Shown here: positions 7,224 through 13,827 of the stretch, piece after piece
Layout of the letters: the number at the start of each line of letters is the position of its first letter
Position numbering within the stretch: position 1 is the first letter of the stretch
Assembly: GCA_026707335.1 (NCBI GenBank)
Contig: JAPOXB010000101.1
Span: 1 to 17,543 of the forward strand
Reading direction: 5' to 3'
Length of the DNA: 17,543 bases
From: Chloroflexota bacterium
GTDB lineage: Bacteria; Chloroflexota; Dehalococcoidia; Bin125
Notes under the pieces: model-generated
What the model saw: the letters and a program-made list of their open reading frames with translations, nothing else
Told to the model about the DNA's origin: nothing
Databases searched by the model: none
Translations under genes and position numbers: made by a program

Positions 7224-8248
7224 TGGCGCCCCCGGAGCGGGTCCGGCTCGCGCTGGTCGGCTGCGGGAACATCGCGCGGGCGCACTGGCGGGGCATCCGC
7301 TATCACGCGCCGCTGGTCGAGGTGACGGCCGTCGTCGACGCCGACCCGGCGCGCGCCGCCGCCATGGCGGAGCGCAGCGGGGCGCCCGCGTTCCCCTCCC
7401 TATCCGCGGCGCTCGCCGAGGGCGACTTCGACGCCGTCGACCTGATGCTGCCGCACGACCTGCACGAGCCGGCGGCGATCGCGGCGTTCGAAGCGGGCAA
7501 GCACGTCGCGCTGGAGAAGCCGATGGCGCCCACGCTCGACGCCTGCGAGCGGATCATGGCGGCGGCGGAGGCGTCGGGGCGGGTCTTCATGGTGGCCGAA
7601 CAGTCGCAGTTCTGGCCCGACGCGATCCGCATCGGTGAGTTGCTGGCCGCAGGGGCGATCGGCGACGTGATCTGGGCGCGGGCGCTCTTCTTCGACCCCC
7701 TGCGGCGCGACCCGGCCGACCCGGTGCCGTGGCGCTTCCGGCTGGCCCGCGCCGGCGGCGGCATCTGCATCGACGGCGGCGCGCACTGGATCCGGCCGCT
7801 GCGGATGTGGTTCGGCGACGTGGCGGAGGTGCTCGCGACGACGCACCGCCACGTCGCGGGGATGGAGGGCGAATCGCGCGCGCACGCGCTCTTCCGCTTC
7901 GAGAGCGGCGTCACGGCGACCTTCGACGCGCTGCTGAGCGAGGGCCCGGGCGCGCCCACGGAGGACTTCCGCATCACCGGCACGGCGGGGGAGATCGTCT
8001 CCGAGCGCGGCGGGCCGGGACGTCTGCTGCTCTACGACGCCGCCCACCCCGACGGCGAGGTCGTGCTCGACTCGCTCGACGGCCGCCGCGACGCGTTCGG
8101 CGTGGAACTCGACGAGTTCAGCCGCGCGGTGCTGCACGGCGCGCCGCTGACGGCGGGGCCCGCCGACTCGCTGGGGGAGCTGCGCACGGCGCTGGCCATC
8201 TACCGCTCGGCGCTGAGCGGCGGCTGGGAGCGCGTCGGCGCGGACTGA
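7223..8248 (+). CDS. Gfo/Idh/MocA family NAD(P)-dependent oxidoreductase
   Basis: This 341-residue protein has an N-terminal Rossmann fold with GCGNIA (residues 13-18) for dinucleotide binding, VVDADPARAA at the end of the second strand, and the family EKP motif (E98, K99, P100) whose Lys is catalytic. The C-terminal alpha/beta domain carries GGGICIDGGAHWI (178-190), where D184 and H188 match the usual catalytic Asp/His pair. The family oxidises or reduces sugars, inositols and related polyols. D40/D41 at the end of strand two suggests NAD preference. Its ATG overlaps the preceding TGA in TGATG, so translation is probably coupled to the molybdoenzyme, although a functional link is not obvious. 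It runs into the convergent VOC gene with 27 nt between the stops. Confidence 0.9.
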   Translation: MAPPERVRLALVGCGNIARAHWRGIRYHAPLVEVTAVVDADPARAAAMAERSGAPAFPSLSAALAEGDFDAVDLMLPHDLHEPAAIAAFEAGKHVALEKPMAPTLDACERIMAAAEASGRVFMVAEQSQFWPDAIRIGELLAAGAIGDVIWARALFFDPLRRDPADPVPWRFRLARAGGGICIDGGAHWIRPLRMWFGDVAEVLATTHRHVAGMEGESRAHALFRFESGVTATFDALLSEGPGAPTEDFRITGTAGEIVSERGGPGRLLLYDAAHPDGEVVLDSLDGRRDAFGVELDEFSRAVLHGAPLTAGPADSLGELRTALAIYRSALSGGWERVGAD

Positions 8249-8275
8249 CCCGCCGAAAAAAACCGGGCCGCGGGC

Positions 8276-8686
8276 CTACTTCAGCCGCTGCAGCAGCTGC
8301 ATGCGGACGCCGTGCGCGTTGCGGGGGCTGACGAACGCCTCCTGCACCTCGTCGGTGACGATGGGGTCGGTGACCGTGCAGCCCTTGGCCCGCAGATCGG
8401 CGATGGCGGCCGCCATGTCGTCCACGCGCACGCAGAACATGTACAGCCCCTCGCCGCGGCGATCGAGCTGCTTGCGCAGCAGGTTCGACTCCGAGTCGTC
8501 GTAGGGCGTGACGAGCTCCAGGATCGCGTCGCCGACGTTGAAGTAGGCGGCCTTGATGCCCATCTCCGGGACCTCGCTGCGGTGGTCGAGCTCCAGCCCC
8601 CACGTCTCGCCGAACGTCTCGATGCCGGCCTCCAGGTCCTCCACGGCGACGATGACGTGATTGATCCCTGTGACGTTGATTCCCAT
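8276..8686 (-). CDS. VOC-superfamily protein, methylmalonyl-CoA epimerase-like
   Basis: The 136-residue chain has the two beta-alpha-beta-beta-beta modules of the vicinal oxygen chelate fold and reads like methylmalonyl-CoA epimerase: INHVIVAVEDLE (8-19), AILELVTPYDD (54-64), GEGLYMFCVRVDDM (78-91) and AFVSPRNAHGVRMQLLQ (117-133). Of the four metal-ligand positions, H10 and E57 are usable. The His expected in the third strand appears to be M83, and the C-terminal Glu appears to be Q130. A standard metal-dependent epimerase reaction is therefore doubtful; a binding protein, altered metal site or other VOC activity is possible. The ATG has a full AAGGAGG ribosome binding site and an unusually purine-rich leader. 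It is followed on the minus strand by an A7/T7 tract. Confidence 0.82.
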   Translation of the reverse strand: MGINVTGINHVIVAVEDLEAGIETFGETWGLELDHRSEVPEMGIKAAYFNVGDAILELVTPYDDSESNLLRKQLDRRGEGLYMFCVRVDDMAAAIADLRAKGCTVTDPIVTDEVQEAFVSPRNAHGVRMQLLQRLK

Positions 8687-8693
8687 GCGGGTT

Positions 8694-8700
8694 CCTCCTT
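8694..8700 (-). promoter_or_regulatory. Full-length Shine-Dalgarno of the VOC gene
   Basis: On the minus strand this is AAGGAGG, 7 nt before the ATG and the strongest ribosome binding site in the window. The leader upstream (8701-8728) is almost entirely purine and much richer in A than its surroundings, so it should be unstructured. Efficient translation is inferred. Confidence 0.75.
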
Positions 8701-8724
8701 ACTTCTCTCTTCTCTTCACTTCTT

Positions 8725-8745
8725 CCCCGGCCCCTGCGGCCGGAG
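8725..8745 (-). promoter_or_regulatory. Leader inverted repeat after the VOC -10
   Basis: On the minus strand CCGGCC, loop GCAGG, GGCCGG form a 6-bp stem, extendable by a G-U and a C-G pair. It begins 4 nt after the candidate -10 and would form the 5' end of the mRNA. It may act as a 5' stabilising hairpin or an operator. Confidence 0.3.
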
Positions 8746-8749
8746 GCAG

Positions 8750-8755
8750 AGTCTA
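8750..8755 (-). promoter_or_regulatory. Candidate -10 element of the VOC gene
   Basis: On the minus strand TAGACT is followed by CTGCC, giving a match to TARACTCYSCC shared with the elements before the second SDR and carboxylase genes. It lies 63 nt before the ATG. Its presence suggests the VOC gene has its own promoter within the 123-nt gap after the first SDR gene. Confidence 0.42.
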
Positions 8756-8809
8756 GGGCAGCCGCGGCCGTGGCGGCCACGCGCCCGGCATCGGTCCATC
8801 ATCGCCCCG

Positions 8810-9601
8810 TCAGCGGATCGACGTGGAGCCGCCGTCGCAGGGGATCTCGATGCCGGTGAGATAGCTGCCGGCGGGCGAGGCGAGCATGATCGTCAGCCCG
8901 GCGACGTCCTCCATCCGCCCCCAGCGCTTCATGGCGAAGCGGGAGCGGGTCTCGGCCTCCAGCTCGTCCGTCGCGTAGAGCGGGGCCGTCATCTTCGACT
9001 TGAACGGGCCGGGCGCGATCACGTTGACGTTGATGTGGTCGTCCATGAGGTCGCGCGCCATCTGCGCGCTGAGCTGCGCCAGCCCGGCCTTGGCGGCCGC
9101 GTAGGAATAGTTCTGCAGGGGGCTGGGCCGGATGCCGTTGACCGAGGAGATGTTGACGATCACCGACCGCTCTTCCGGGCTGGCCGCCGCGCGCAACAGC
9201 GGCAGCAACTGCTGGGAGAGGAAGAACGGGCTCTTCATGTCGAGGTCCACGACGCGATCCCAGGCCTTCTCGGGGAACTCGTCGATGGGGGCGCTCCAGG
9301 TGAGGCCGGCGTTGTTGACGAGCAGGTGCAGGCGATCCTCGCGCGCGGCGACGGCCTCGGCGAGTCGGCGGCAGCCGTCGAGGGAGTTGATGTCGCAGGG
9401 GATCGCGATGCACTCCCCGTAGGCCGACAGCGTCCGCTCCGTCTCCGCGCAGGCGTCGAGCTTGCGCGAGGAGACGTAGACGCGGGCCCCGGCGCGCACG
9501 AGCCCCTCGGCGATCATCAGGCCGATGCCGCGCGTGCCGCCCGTGACCAGCGCCACCTTGCCGCGGACCCCGAAGAGTTGCTCGTAGAAGGACTCGCTCA
9601 T
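8810..9601 (-). CDS. Short-chain dehydrogenase/reductase (SDR), RhlG/FabG-like
   Basis: This 263-residue classical SDR has TGGTRGIG (T20-G27) for the dinucleotide, CDI (69-71) for the adenine pocket, NNAG (96-99), an active-site Ser in NISS (S153) and YAAAK (Y167, K171). APGPFKSKM (196-204) follows the fold, and CDGGST (255-260) closes it. SSRK after the second strand (44-47) indicates NADP(H) preference. The family interconverts alcohols and ketones, including 3-oxoacyl groups; the N-terminus YEQLFGVRGKVALVTGG resembles RhlG-type ketoacyl reductases. It is divergent from a second SDR with closely similar motifs. The ATG has GAGGAG about 6 nt upstream. The substrate cannot be read from sequence. 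Confidence 0.92.
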   Translation of the reverse strand: MSESFYEQLFGVRGKVALVTGGTRGIGLMIAEGLVRAGARVYVSSRKLDACAETERTLSAYGECIAIPCDINSLDGCRRLAEAVAAREDRLHLLVNNAGLTWSAPIDEFPEKAWDRVVDLDMKSPFFLSQQLLPLLRAAASPEERSVIVNISSVNGIRPSPLQNYSYAAAKAGLAQLSAQMARDLMDDHINVNVIAPGPFKSKMTAPLYATDELEAETRSRFAMKRWGRMEDVAGLTIMLASPAGSYLTGIEIPCDGGSTSIR

Positions 9602-9639
9602 GCTGGCTCCTCGCCGTGTGCGTGCTGCCGCTCGCGACC

Positions 9640-9645
9640 AGTCTA
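9640..9645 (-). promoter_or_regulatory. Candidate -10 element of the first SDR gene
   Basis: On the minus strand this is TAGACT followed by GG, 38 nt before the ATG at 9601. Together with the identical hexamer on the + strand at 9698-9703 it forms a divergent promoter pair within the 164-nt gap between the two SDR genes. Confidence 0.42.
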
Positions 9646-9697
9646 CGCGCCGGCCGCCGGGGCGCGACCGCAGCGCCAGCTTGGGCGGCCCATCGGT

Positions 9698-9703
9698 TAG
9701 ACT
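9698..9703 (+). promoter_or_regulatory. Candidate -10 element of the SDR-SDR-hydrolase operon
   Basis: TAGACT followed by CCGCC matches TARACTCYSCC. It lies 62 nt before the GTG start, nearly the same distance as the element before the VOC gene. TTGGGC at 9681-9686 is only 11 nt upstream, too close to be a normal -35. Confidence 0.42.
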
Positions 9704-9710
9704 CCGCCCG

Positions 9711-9750
9711 CCCCTCCGCGGCGGCCCGACGGTCGGCCCGCCGGGAGGGG
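9711..9750 (+). promoter_or_regulatory. Extended leader stem-loop before the second SDR gene
   Basis: CCCCTCC (9711-9717) pairs with GGAGGGG (9744-9750), GGCGG (9720-9724) with CCGCC (9738-9742), and CCGA (9726-9729) with TCGG (9733-9736) around a CGG loop. This gives 16 pairs with small bulges. It starts close to the predicted transcript 5' end and ends 15 nt before the start codon, leaving the ribosome binding site (9755-9763) free. It could be an mRNA-stabilising structure, a regulator site or a small riboregulator; no known riboswitch is recognised. Confidence 0.4.
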
Positions 9751-9765
9751 GAAGGGAGCGGAGCC

Positions 9766-10521
9766 GTGCCGGAACTGTTCGATCTGACCGGGAAGGTCGC
9801 GCTCGTGACGGGTGGGACGCGGGGGCTGGGCCGCGCGATGGCGCACGCCTTCGCCGACCACGGGGCGGACGTGATCGTCTCCAGCCGCAAGCCCGAGGCC
9901 TGCGCGCGCGTCGCGGCGGAGATCGCCGCCAAGGGACGGCGCTCGCTGGGCCATCCCTGCCACGTCGCCTACTGGGACCAGGTCACGGCGCTGGCCGACG
10001 CGGCCTACGACGAATTCGGCCGGGTCGACGTGCTGGTCAACAACGCCGGGCTGTCGCCGCTCTACCCGTCGCTGGCCGAGGTCACGGAGGAGCTGTTCGA
10101 CAAGGTCGTGGGCATCAACCTGAAGGGGCCGTTCCGCCTCAGCGCGCTGATCGGCGAGCGCATGGCGGCGGGCGAGGGCGGCTCGATCATCAACATCTCC
10201 AGCACCGCGGCCGAGCAGCCCAGCCCCGAGGCGGAGCCCTACGGCGCCGCGAAGGCGGGCCTCAATTCGCTCACGCGCTCGCTGGCCTTCGCCTACGGGC
10301 CCAAGGTGCGGGTCAACTGCATCGAGCCGGGCCCCTTCCTGACCGACATCTCCAAGGCCTGGGACATGCCCGCCTTCGAGGCGAACGCCAAGACCAGCAT
10401 GGCCCTGCAACGCGGCGGCCGGCCGGACGAGATCGTGGGCGCGGCGCTCTATCTGGCCGGCGAGGCCGGATCGTTCACGACGGGGGCGGTGCTGCGCGTC
10501 GATGGGGGCACCCGGCTCTGA
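9766..10521 (+). CDS. Short-chain dehydrogenase/reductase (SDR), NADP-type
   Basis: This 251-residue classical SDR has TGGTRGLG (15-22), NNAG (92-95), S146 in NISS, and YGAAK (Y159, K163), with the usual 13-residue Ser-Tyr spacing. EPGPF (187-191) and VDGGTRL at the C-terminus complete the fold. SSRKPEAC (39-46) matches the first SDR and points to NADP(H). I place the start at a GTG preceded by GGGAGCGGAG (9755-9764). An upstream extension to 9616 is open but low-complexity and runs through the candidate promoter and stem-loop, so it is unlikely to be translated. The next SDR begins 25 nt downstream. It is probably a paralogue of the divergent SDR. Confidence 0.9.
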   Translation: MPELFDLTGKVALVTGGTRGLGRAMAHAFADHGADVIVSSRKPEACARVAAEIAAKGRRSLGHPCHVAYWDQVTALADAAYDEFGRVDVLVNNAGLSPLYPSLAEVTEELFDKVVGINLKGPFRLSALIGERMAAGEGGSIINISSTAAEQPSPEAEPYGAAKAGLNSLTRSLAFAYGPKVRVNCIEPGPFLTDISKAWDMPAFEANAKTSMALQRGGRPDEIVGAALYLAGEAGSFTTGAVLRVDGGTRL

Positions 10522-10546
10522 CCGGATCGCCGGGAGGAGGGACGCG

Positions 10547-11320
10547 ATGCCGAAACTGTCGCAGTTGAGCCGCTCGATCGAGGGCAAAGTGGCGCTGGTG
10601 ACCGGCGCCGCCAGCGGCATGGGCCGCGCCACGGCGTTCGTCCTGGCCGATGAGGGCGCGCACGTCGCCGTGACCGACGTCAACGACGTGGGCCCGGTGG
10701 TGGAGGCGATCACGGCGGCGGGCGGCAGCGCCCACGGCTGGCGCCTCGACGTCGGCGACGCGGACGCGATCGCGCGGGTCGTGCCCGACGTGGCCGAACA
10801 CTTCGGCGGCTTGGACATCCTGATCAACAACGCCGGCGTGCTGGGCGGCGCGCCGATCGACGGGGAGGACTTCGAGGCGACCTGGGATCGCGCGTTGTCG
10901 GTCATGCTGACGGCCCACCAGCGCATGATCCGGGCGGCGCTGCCCTACCTGCGCCGGGCCGAGCACCCGCGCGTCGTCAACATCGCCTCGACCGAGGGGC
11001 TGGGCGCGACGAAGTGGCACAGCCCGTACGTGGCGGCCAAGACGGGCGTGATCGGCCTGACGCGGGCCCTGGCCGTCGATCTCGGGCGCGAGGGGATCAT
11101 GGTCAATTGCATCTGCCCCGGCCCCATCCGCACGGGCATGACCGAGGAGATCCCCGAGGCCGACAAGCAGATCTACGCCCGCCGGCGGGTGGCCCTGAAG
11201 CGCTACGCCGACCCCGAGGAGGTCGCGCACATGACCGTCAGCCTGTGCCTGCCGGCCGCCGGCTTCACCACCGGCGTGACGCTGCCCGTCGACGGGGGCC
11301 TGACGATCAAGAACGCCTGA
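10547..11320 (+). CDS. Short-chain dehydrogenase/reductase (SDR), NAD-type
   Basis: A third classical SDR, 257 residues long: TGAASGMG (19-26), NNAG (94-97), S148 in NIAS, and YVAAK (Y161, K165). PGPIRTGM (191-198) and VDGGLTIKNA at the C-terminus are typical. The second strand ends in VTDVND with D44, indicating NAD rather than NADP; this differs from the other two SDRs and suggests an oxidative step paired with a reductive one. The ATG has GGAGGAGG 6 nt upstream. It lies 25 nt after the second SDR and 15 nt before the hydrolase, so the three genes very likely share a transcript. The substrate is unknown. Confidence 0.92.
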   Translation: MPKLSQLSRSIEGKVALVTGAASGMGRATAFVLADEGAHVAVTDVNDVGPVVEAITAAGGSAHGWRLDVGDADAIARVVPDVAEHFGGLDILINNAGVLGGAPIDGEDFEATWDRALSVMLTAHQRMIRAALPYLRRAEHPRVVNIASTEGLGATKWHSPYVAAKTGVIGLTRALAVDLGREGIMVNCICPGPIRTGMTEEIPEADKQIYARRRVALKRYADPEEVAHMTVSLCLPAAGFTTGVTLPVDGGLTIKNA

Positions 11321-11335
11321 GCCCGGAGATCAGCC

Positions 11336-12448
11336 ATGGGGGAGCGCGAGGATCTCGTCGACGCGGCGATGACGCTGCTGCCGCCGCTGCTCGACGCGGT
11401 GGACGGCCTGCGCCGCGCCGGACGCCGCCTGCACCCGCCCGCCCTCGCCGAGGCGGTCGCCGTCGCGGCGCCGTACCGGGGGCCGCTGGGGGAGGCGCTG
11501 GCGTCGTTCCGGGCGCAGGAGTGGCCGCCCGAGTTGAAGCCGTTCCGCGAGCGGCTGCTCGACGCGGCGGAGGCGGCGCTCGAGGGCCACAACGCGCTGG
11601 CCGACTGCCTCACGGACCCCGACCAGATCCGGGACGCCTACCGGGCGGTGCGATCCGTCAGTCTCGCCTCGGAGGCGCTGTATCCGCTGGCGGCGTCGCT
11701 GCGGCCCGTGTCGCGCTTCTTCCTCGATGAGGAGCACCGCGACGACGACGCGCTGCTCGACGCGCTCGCCGCGGCCGACCCCTCGCGGCCCGACCGGGGC
11801 GTGCTCCATGCGGACAACGAACGGGAGTCGCGCGGGGGCTTCTCGCTCTACGTGCCCGAGACGTACGAGCCCGACGGCCGCGGCCCCGCCGGGTGGCCGC
11901 TGGTCATCGCGCTGCACGGGGGCTCCGGGCACGGCCGGGACTTCCTGTGGATGTGGCTGCCGGCGGCGCGAGCCGCGGGGGTGATCCTGGCCGGCCCGAC
12001 CTCGCAGGGGCGCACCTGGTCGCTGGCCGGCCCCGACATGGACAGCCGCCCGCTGCACCGCATGATCGAGCAGATCGCCGACGGCTGGCGCATCGATCGT
12101 TCCCGCATCCTGGTAACGGGGATGTCGGACGGGGGATCGTTCGCCCTGCTGAGCGGGCTCGCGCCGACCGTGCCCGGCACGCACCTCGCGCCGATCTCGG
12201 CCTCCTTCCACCCCGCGATCGTGGACGTCGCGCCCCCCGAGCGGCTGCGCGGCCTGCCGATCTACCTGACTCACGGCGCGCTCGACTGGATGTTCCCCGT
12301 GCACATCGCGCGGGGCGCGGTCGAGGCGCTGCGCGCCGCGGGGGCGGACGTCGAGTACCGCGAGATCGCGGACCTGTCTCACACCTATCCCAGCGAGGAG
12401 AATGCGCGCATCCTGCACTGGTTCCAGGGCGTACCTCTGGCAGGATGA
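11336..12448 (+). CDS. Alpha/beta hydrolase (esterase/phospholipase-like)
   Basis: This 370-residue protein has two parts. Residues 1-165 are a mainly helical, charged extension that I do not recognise. Residues 166-370 are an alpha/beta hydrolase with ALHGGSGHG (192-200) for the oxyanion hole, GMSDGG with nucleophile S264, D317 in HGALDWMFPV, and H349 in DLSHTYP. This order is that of the carboxylesterase/phospholipase and feruloyl-esterase-like groups. There is no signal peptide, so it is probably cytoplasmic. The start is the ATG 15 nt after the third SDR, with CGGAGA about 7 nt upstream. Its place in an SDR operon suggests it opens an ester or acyl intermediate processed by the dehydrogenases (inference). 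The TGA lies inside a 13-bp tandem duplication. Confidence 0.85.
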   Translation: MGEREDLVDAAMTLLPPLLDAVDGLRRAGRRLHPPALAEAVAVAAPYRGPLGEALASFRAQEWPPELKPFRERLLDAAEAALEGHNALADCLTDPDQIRDAYRAVRSVSLASEALYPLAASLRPVSRFFLDEEHRDDDALLDALAAADPSRPDRGVLHADNERESRGGFSLYVPETYEPDGRGPAGWPLVIALHGGSGHGRDFLWMWLPAARAAGVILAGPTSQGRTWSLAGPDMDSRPLHRMIEQIADGWRIDRSRILVTGMSDGGSFALLSGLAPTVPGTHLAPISASFHPAIVDVAPPERLRGLPIYLTHGALDWMFPVHIARGAVEALRAAGADVEYREIADLSHTYPSEENARILHWFQGVPLAG

Positions 12449-12461
12449 TCTGGCAGGCTGA
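12436..12461. repeat. 13-bp tandem duplication over the hydrolase stop codon
   Basis: TCTGGCAGGATGA (12436-12448) is followed directly by TCTGGCAGGCTGA (12449-12461), identical at 12 of 13 positions. The first copy contains the terminal codons and TGA of the hydrolase gene. The second copy is non-coding as read here. Confidence 0.85.
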
Positions 12462-12476
12462 ACCGGTACGCAGGGG

Positions 12477-12492
12477 TGGCCGAGTCCGGCCA
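12477..12492 (+). promoter_or_regulatory. Small hairpin upstream of the DM13 gene
   Basis: TGGCCG, loop AGTC, CGGCCA make a perfect 6-bp stem in the 66-nt gap before the DM13 gene, 6 nt before its GGAGG. It has no T tract, so it is not a canonical terminator. A leader structure is possible; no -10-like hexamer was seen in this gap, so the gene may be cotranscribed with the hydrolase. Confidence 0.3.
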
Positions 12493-12514
12493 GACAACGG
12501 AGGATGGGACGACG

Positions 12515-13783
12515 ATGACGACGCAATTCCTTCTCGATCCGGCCCGGGGCGAGCAGTACCGGCGGGCCCTGCTCGTCGGGGTCCTGCTGACCGGGGTGAT
12601 CGCCGGGCTTCTGGTGCTGAGCTCCCAGGCCGCCGCCGACTTTCTGCGCGAGGGCCCCGCCCGCCTGACCGGGCTCGAGGGGAGCAGCCTGCGCATCGTG
12701 CTGGGCGTGGGCACGCTCGTGGCGACGGTGGTCGCCGTCGCGGCGCTGTGGCCGCGGGCCGGCATCGCGAACATCGTGGGCGGCGCGGTGGCGATCGCCG
12801 TGGGGCTGTTCCTGGTCCACGGCGTGATGATGCCGGCCGCCGGCCTCTTCGCCGCCGCCGTCGGGACCGAGGTCGCCACGCGCATCCCCCGCGAGCGGCT
12901 GCGCCGCGCCGGCCCGCGCAGTCAGCCGATCTTCTGGGCGATCGGCGGGGTCGGAGCGGTGGTGGCGCTGGTGGCCGTCGTGTGGCTGACTGTCTGGCTG
13001 GTGCAGCCCTTCTTCGATGAGGGGGAGACGCTGGACGAAGAGTTGGGCTTCGCGATCGCCGGAGTGGACGACGAAGAGGACGAGCAGAGCGCTGCGCCGG
13101 CCGAGGAGGCGGCTTCGGACCAGTCGGCTGCCGCCGAGGAGGACGCCTCGGACGGCGAGACGACCGCGGCGGAGCAGTCGGCGGCGGCCGTCGAGGAGGA
13201 CGACGCTCCGGACGAGGCAGCCGCCCAGGCGGAGCCCGACGGGGAGGAGAGCGCGCAGGCGTCGGCGGCGCAAGCCGAGGCGACTGAGGACACTACAGAG
13301 GACGCCGCCGAGGACACGACCGAGGCCGCCGACGAACCTGCCGCCGAGGAGCCCGCAGCCGAAGAGCCCGCGGCCGAGGATCCTCCGGCCGAGGAGCCGG
13401 CCGCGGAAGAGCCCGAAGAGGAAGCGCAGCCCGCCGAGCGGACGGGCCGGCTCGTCAGCCAGGGCGAGTTGATGGGGGCGGACGAGTTCCACACCGGCAG
13501 CGGCGACGTCCTGCTGGTGATCAGCCCCGACGGCGACGTGATCCTGCGCTTCCAGGACTACGCCGTGCGCAACGGCCCCGACCTGCACGTGTACCTCACG
13601 CCCGACCCCGGCGGGGACGTGCACGTCGACGGCGCCATCAGCCTGGGCCCGGTCAAAGCGACGCAGGGCTCAGTCAACTACGAGGTGCCGCCCGACGTCG
13701 ACCCCGACAGCTTCCGGGCCGCCGTGATCTACTGCGTGCCCTTCCGGGTCGTGTTCGCGACGGCGCTGCTCGAGGGCTCCTGA
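12515..13783 (+). CDS. Membrane protein with acidic stalk and C-terminal DM13 domain
   Basis: This 422-residue protein has three parts. Residues 1-165 are membrane-embedded, with hydrophobic segments at about 18-38, 58-79, 84-120 (long enough for two passes) and 138-163. The Arg-rich loop 123-135 should be cytoplasmic, which places the C-terminus outside. Residues 184-309 are an acidic, Ala/Glu-rich low-complexity stalk with PAAEE repeats near its end. Residues 310-422 match a DM13 domain: FHTGSGDVLLVISPDG, ILRFQDYAVRNGPDLHVYL, LGPVKATQGSVNYEVP and AVIYCVPFRVVFATALL. C407 is the only Cys in the chain and is the near-invariant DM13 Cys proposed to be redox-active in the family. The role of the membrane part is unknown. 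GGAGG lies 11 nt before the ATG; an in-frame GTG at 12476 is the alternative. Confidence 0.85.
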   Translation: MTTQFLLDPARGEQYRRALLVGVLLTGVIAGLLVLSSQAAADFLREGPARLTGLEGSSLRIVLGVGTLVATVVAVAALWPRAGIANIVGGAVAIAVGLFLVHGVMMPAAGLFAAAVGTEVATRIPRERLRRAGPRSQPIFWAIGGVGAVVALVAVVWLTVWLVQPFFDEGETLDEELGFAIAGVDDEEDEQSAAPAEEAASDQSAAAEEDASDGETTAAEQSAAAVEEDDAPDEAAAQAEPDGEESAQASAAQAEATEDTTEDAAEDTTEAADEPAAEEPAAEEPAAEDPPAEEPAAEEPEEEAQPAERTGRLVSQGELMGADEFHTGSGDVLLVISPDGDVILRFQDYAVRNGPDLHVYLTPDPGGDVHVDGAISLGPVKATQGSVNYEVPPDVDPDSFRAAVIYCVPFRVVFATALLEGS

Positions 13784-13827
13784 CGCGCTGCGCCAACGGC
13801 TTGGCCGTCCCAGGGCGGCCGCGTGGC

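Noticed and set aside
8249..8275. A7 tract (T7 on the minus strand) between the converging Gfo/Idh/MocA and VOC genes as an intrinsic terminator
   Set aside because: A run of seven A is notable here and lies just after the VOC stop, but the stem before the T tract is only about four pairs, and the better five-pair stem puts the tract in its loop. A terminator is possible but not supported.
9616..9765. Longer N-terminus for the second SDR
   Set aside because: The added 50 residues are Arg/Ala-rich, match no SDR, and run through the candidate -10 and stem-loop. The GTG at 9766 has a good ribosome binding site and gives a normal SDR N-terminus.
12471..12500. tRNA-like start (GGTGGCCGAGTCCGG) before the DM13 gene
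   Set aside because: It resembles the 5' part of a Leu/Ser tRNA, but no acceptor-stem partner, anticodon arm or T-arm can be paired downstream, where a coding region begins.
11330..13624. 764-codon antisense frame across the hydrolase and DM13 genes
   Set aside because: It shadows two recognised genes. Its long Gly/Leu/Arg repeats are just the complement of the acidic stalk codons.
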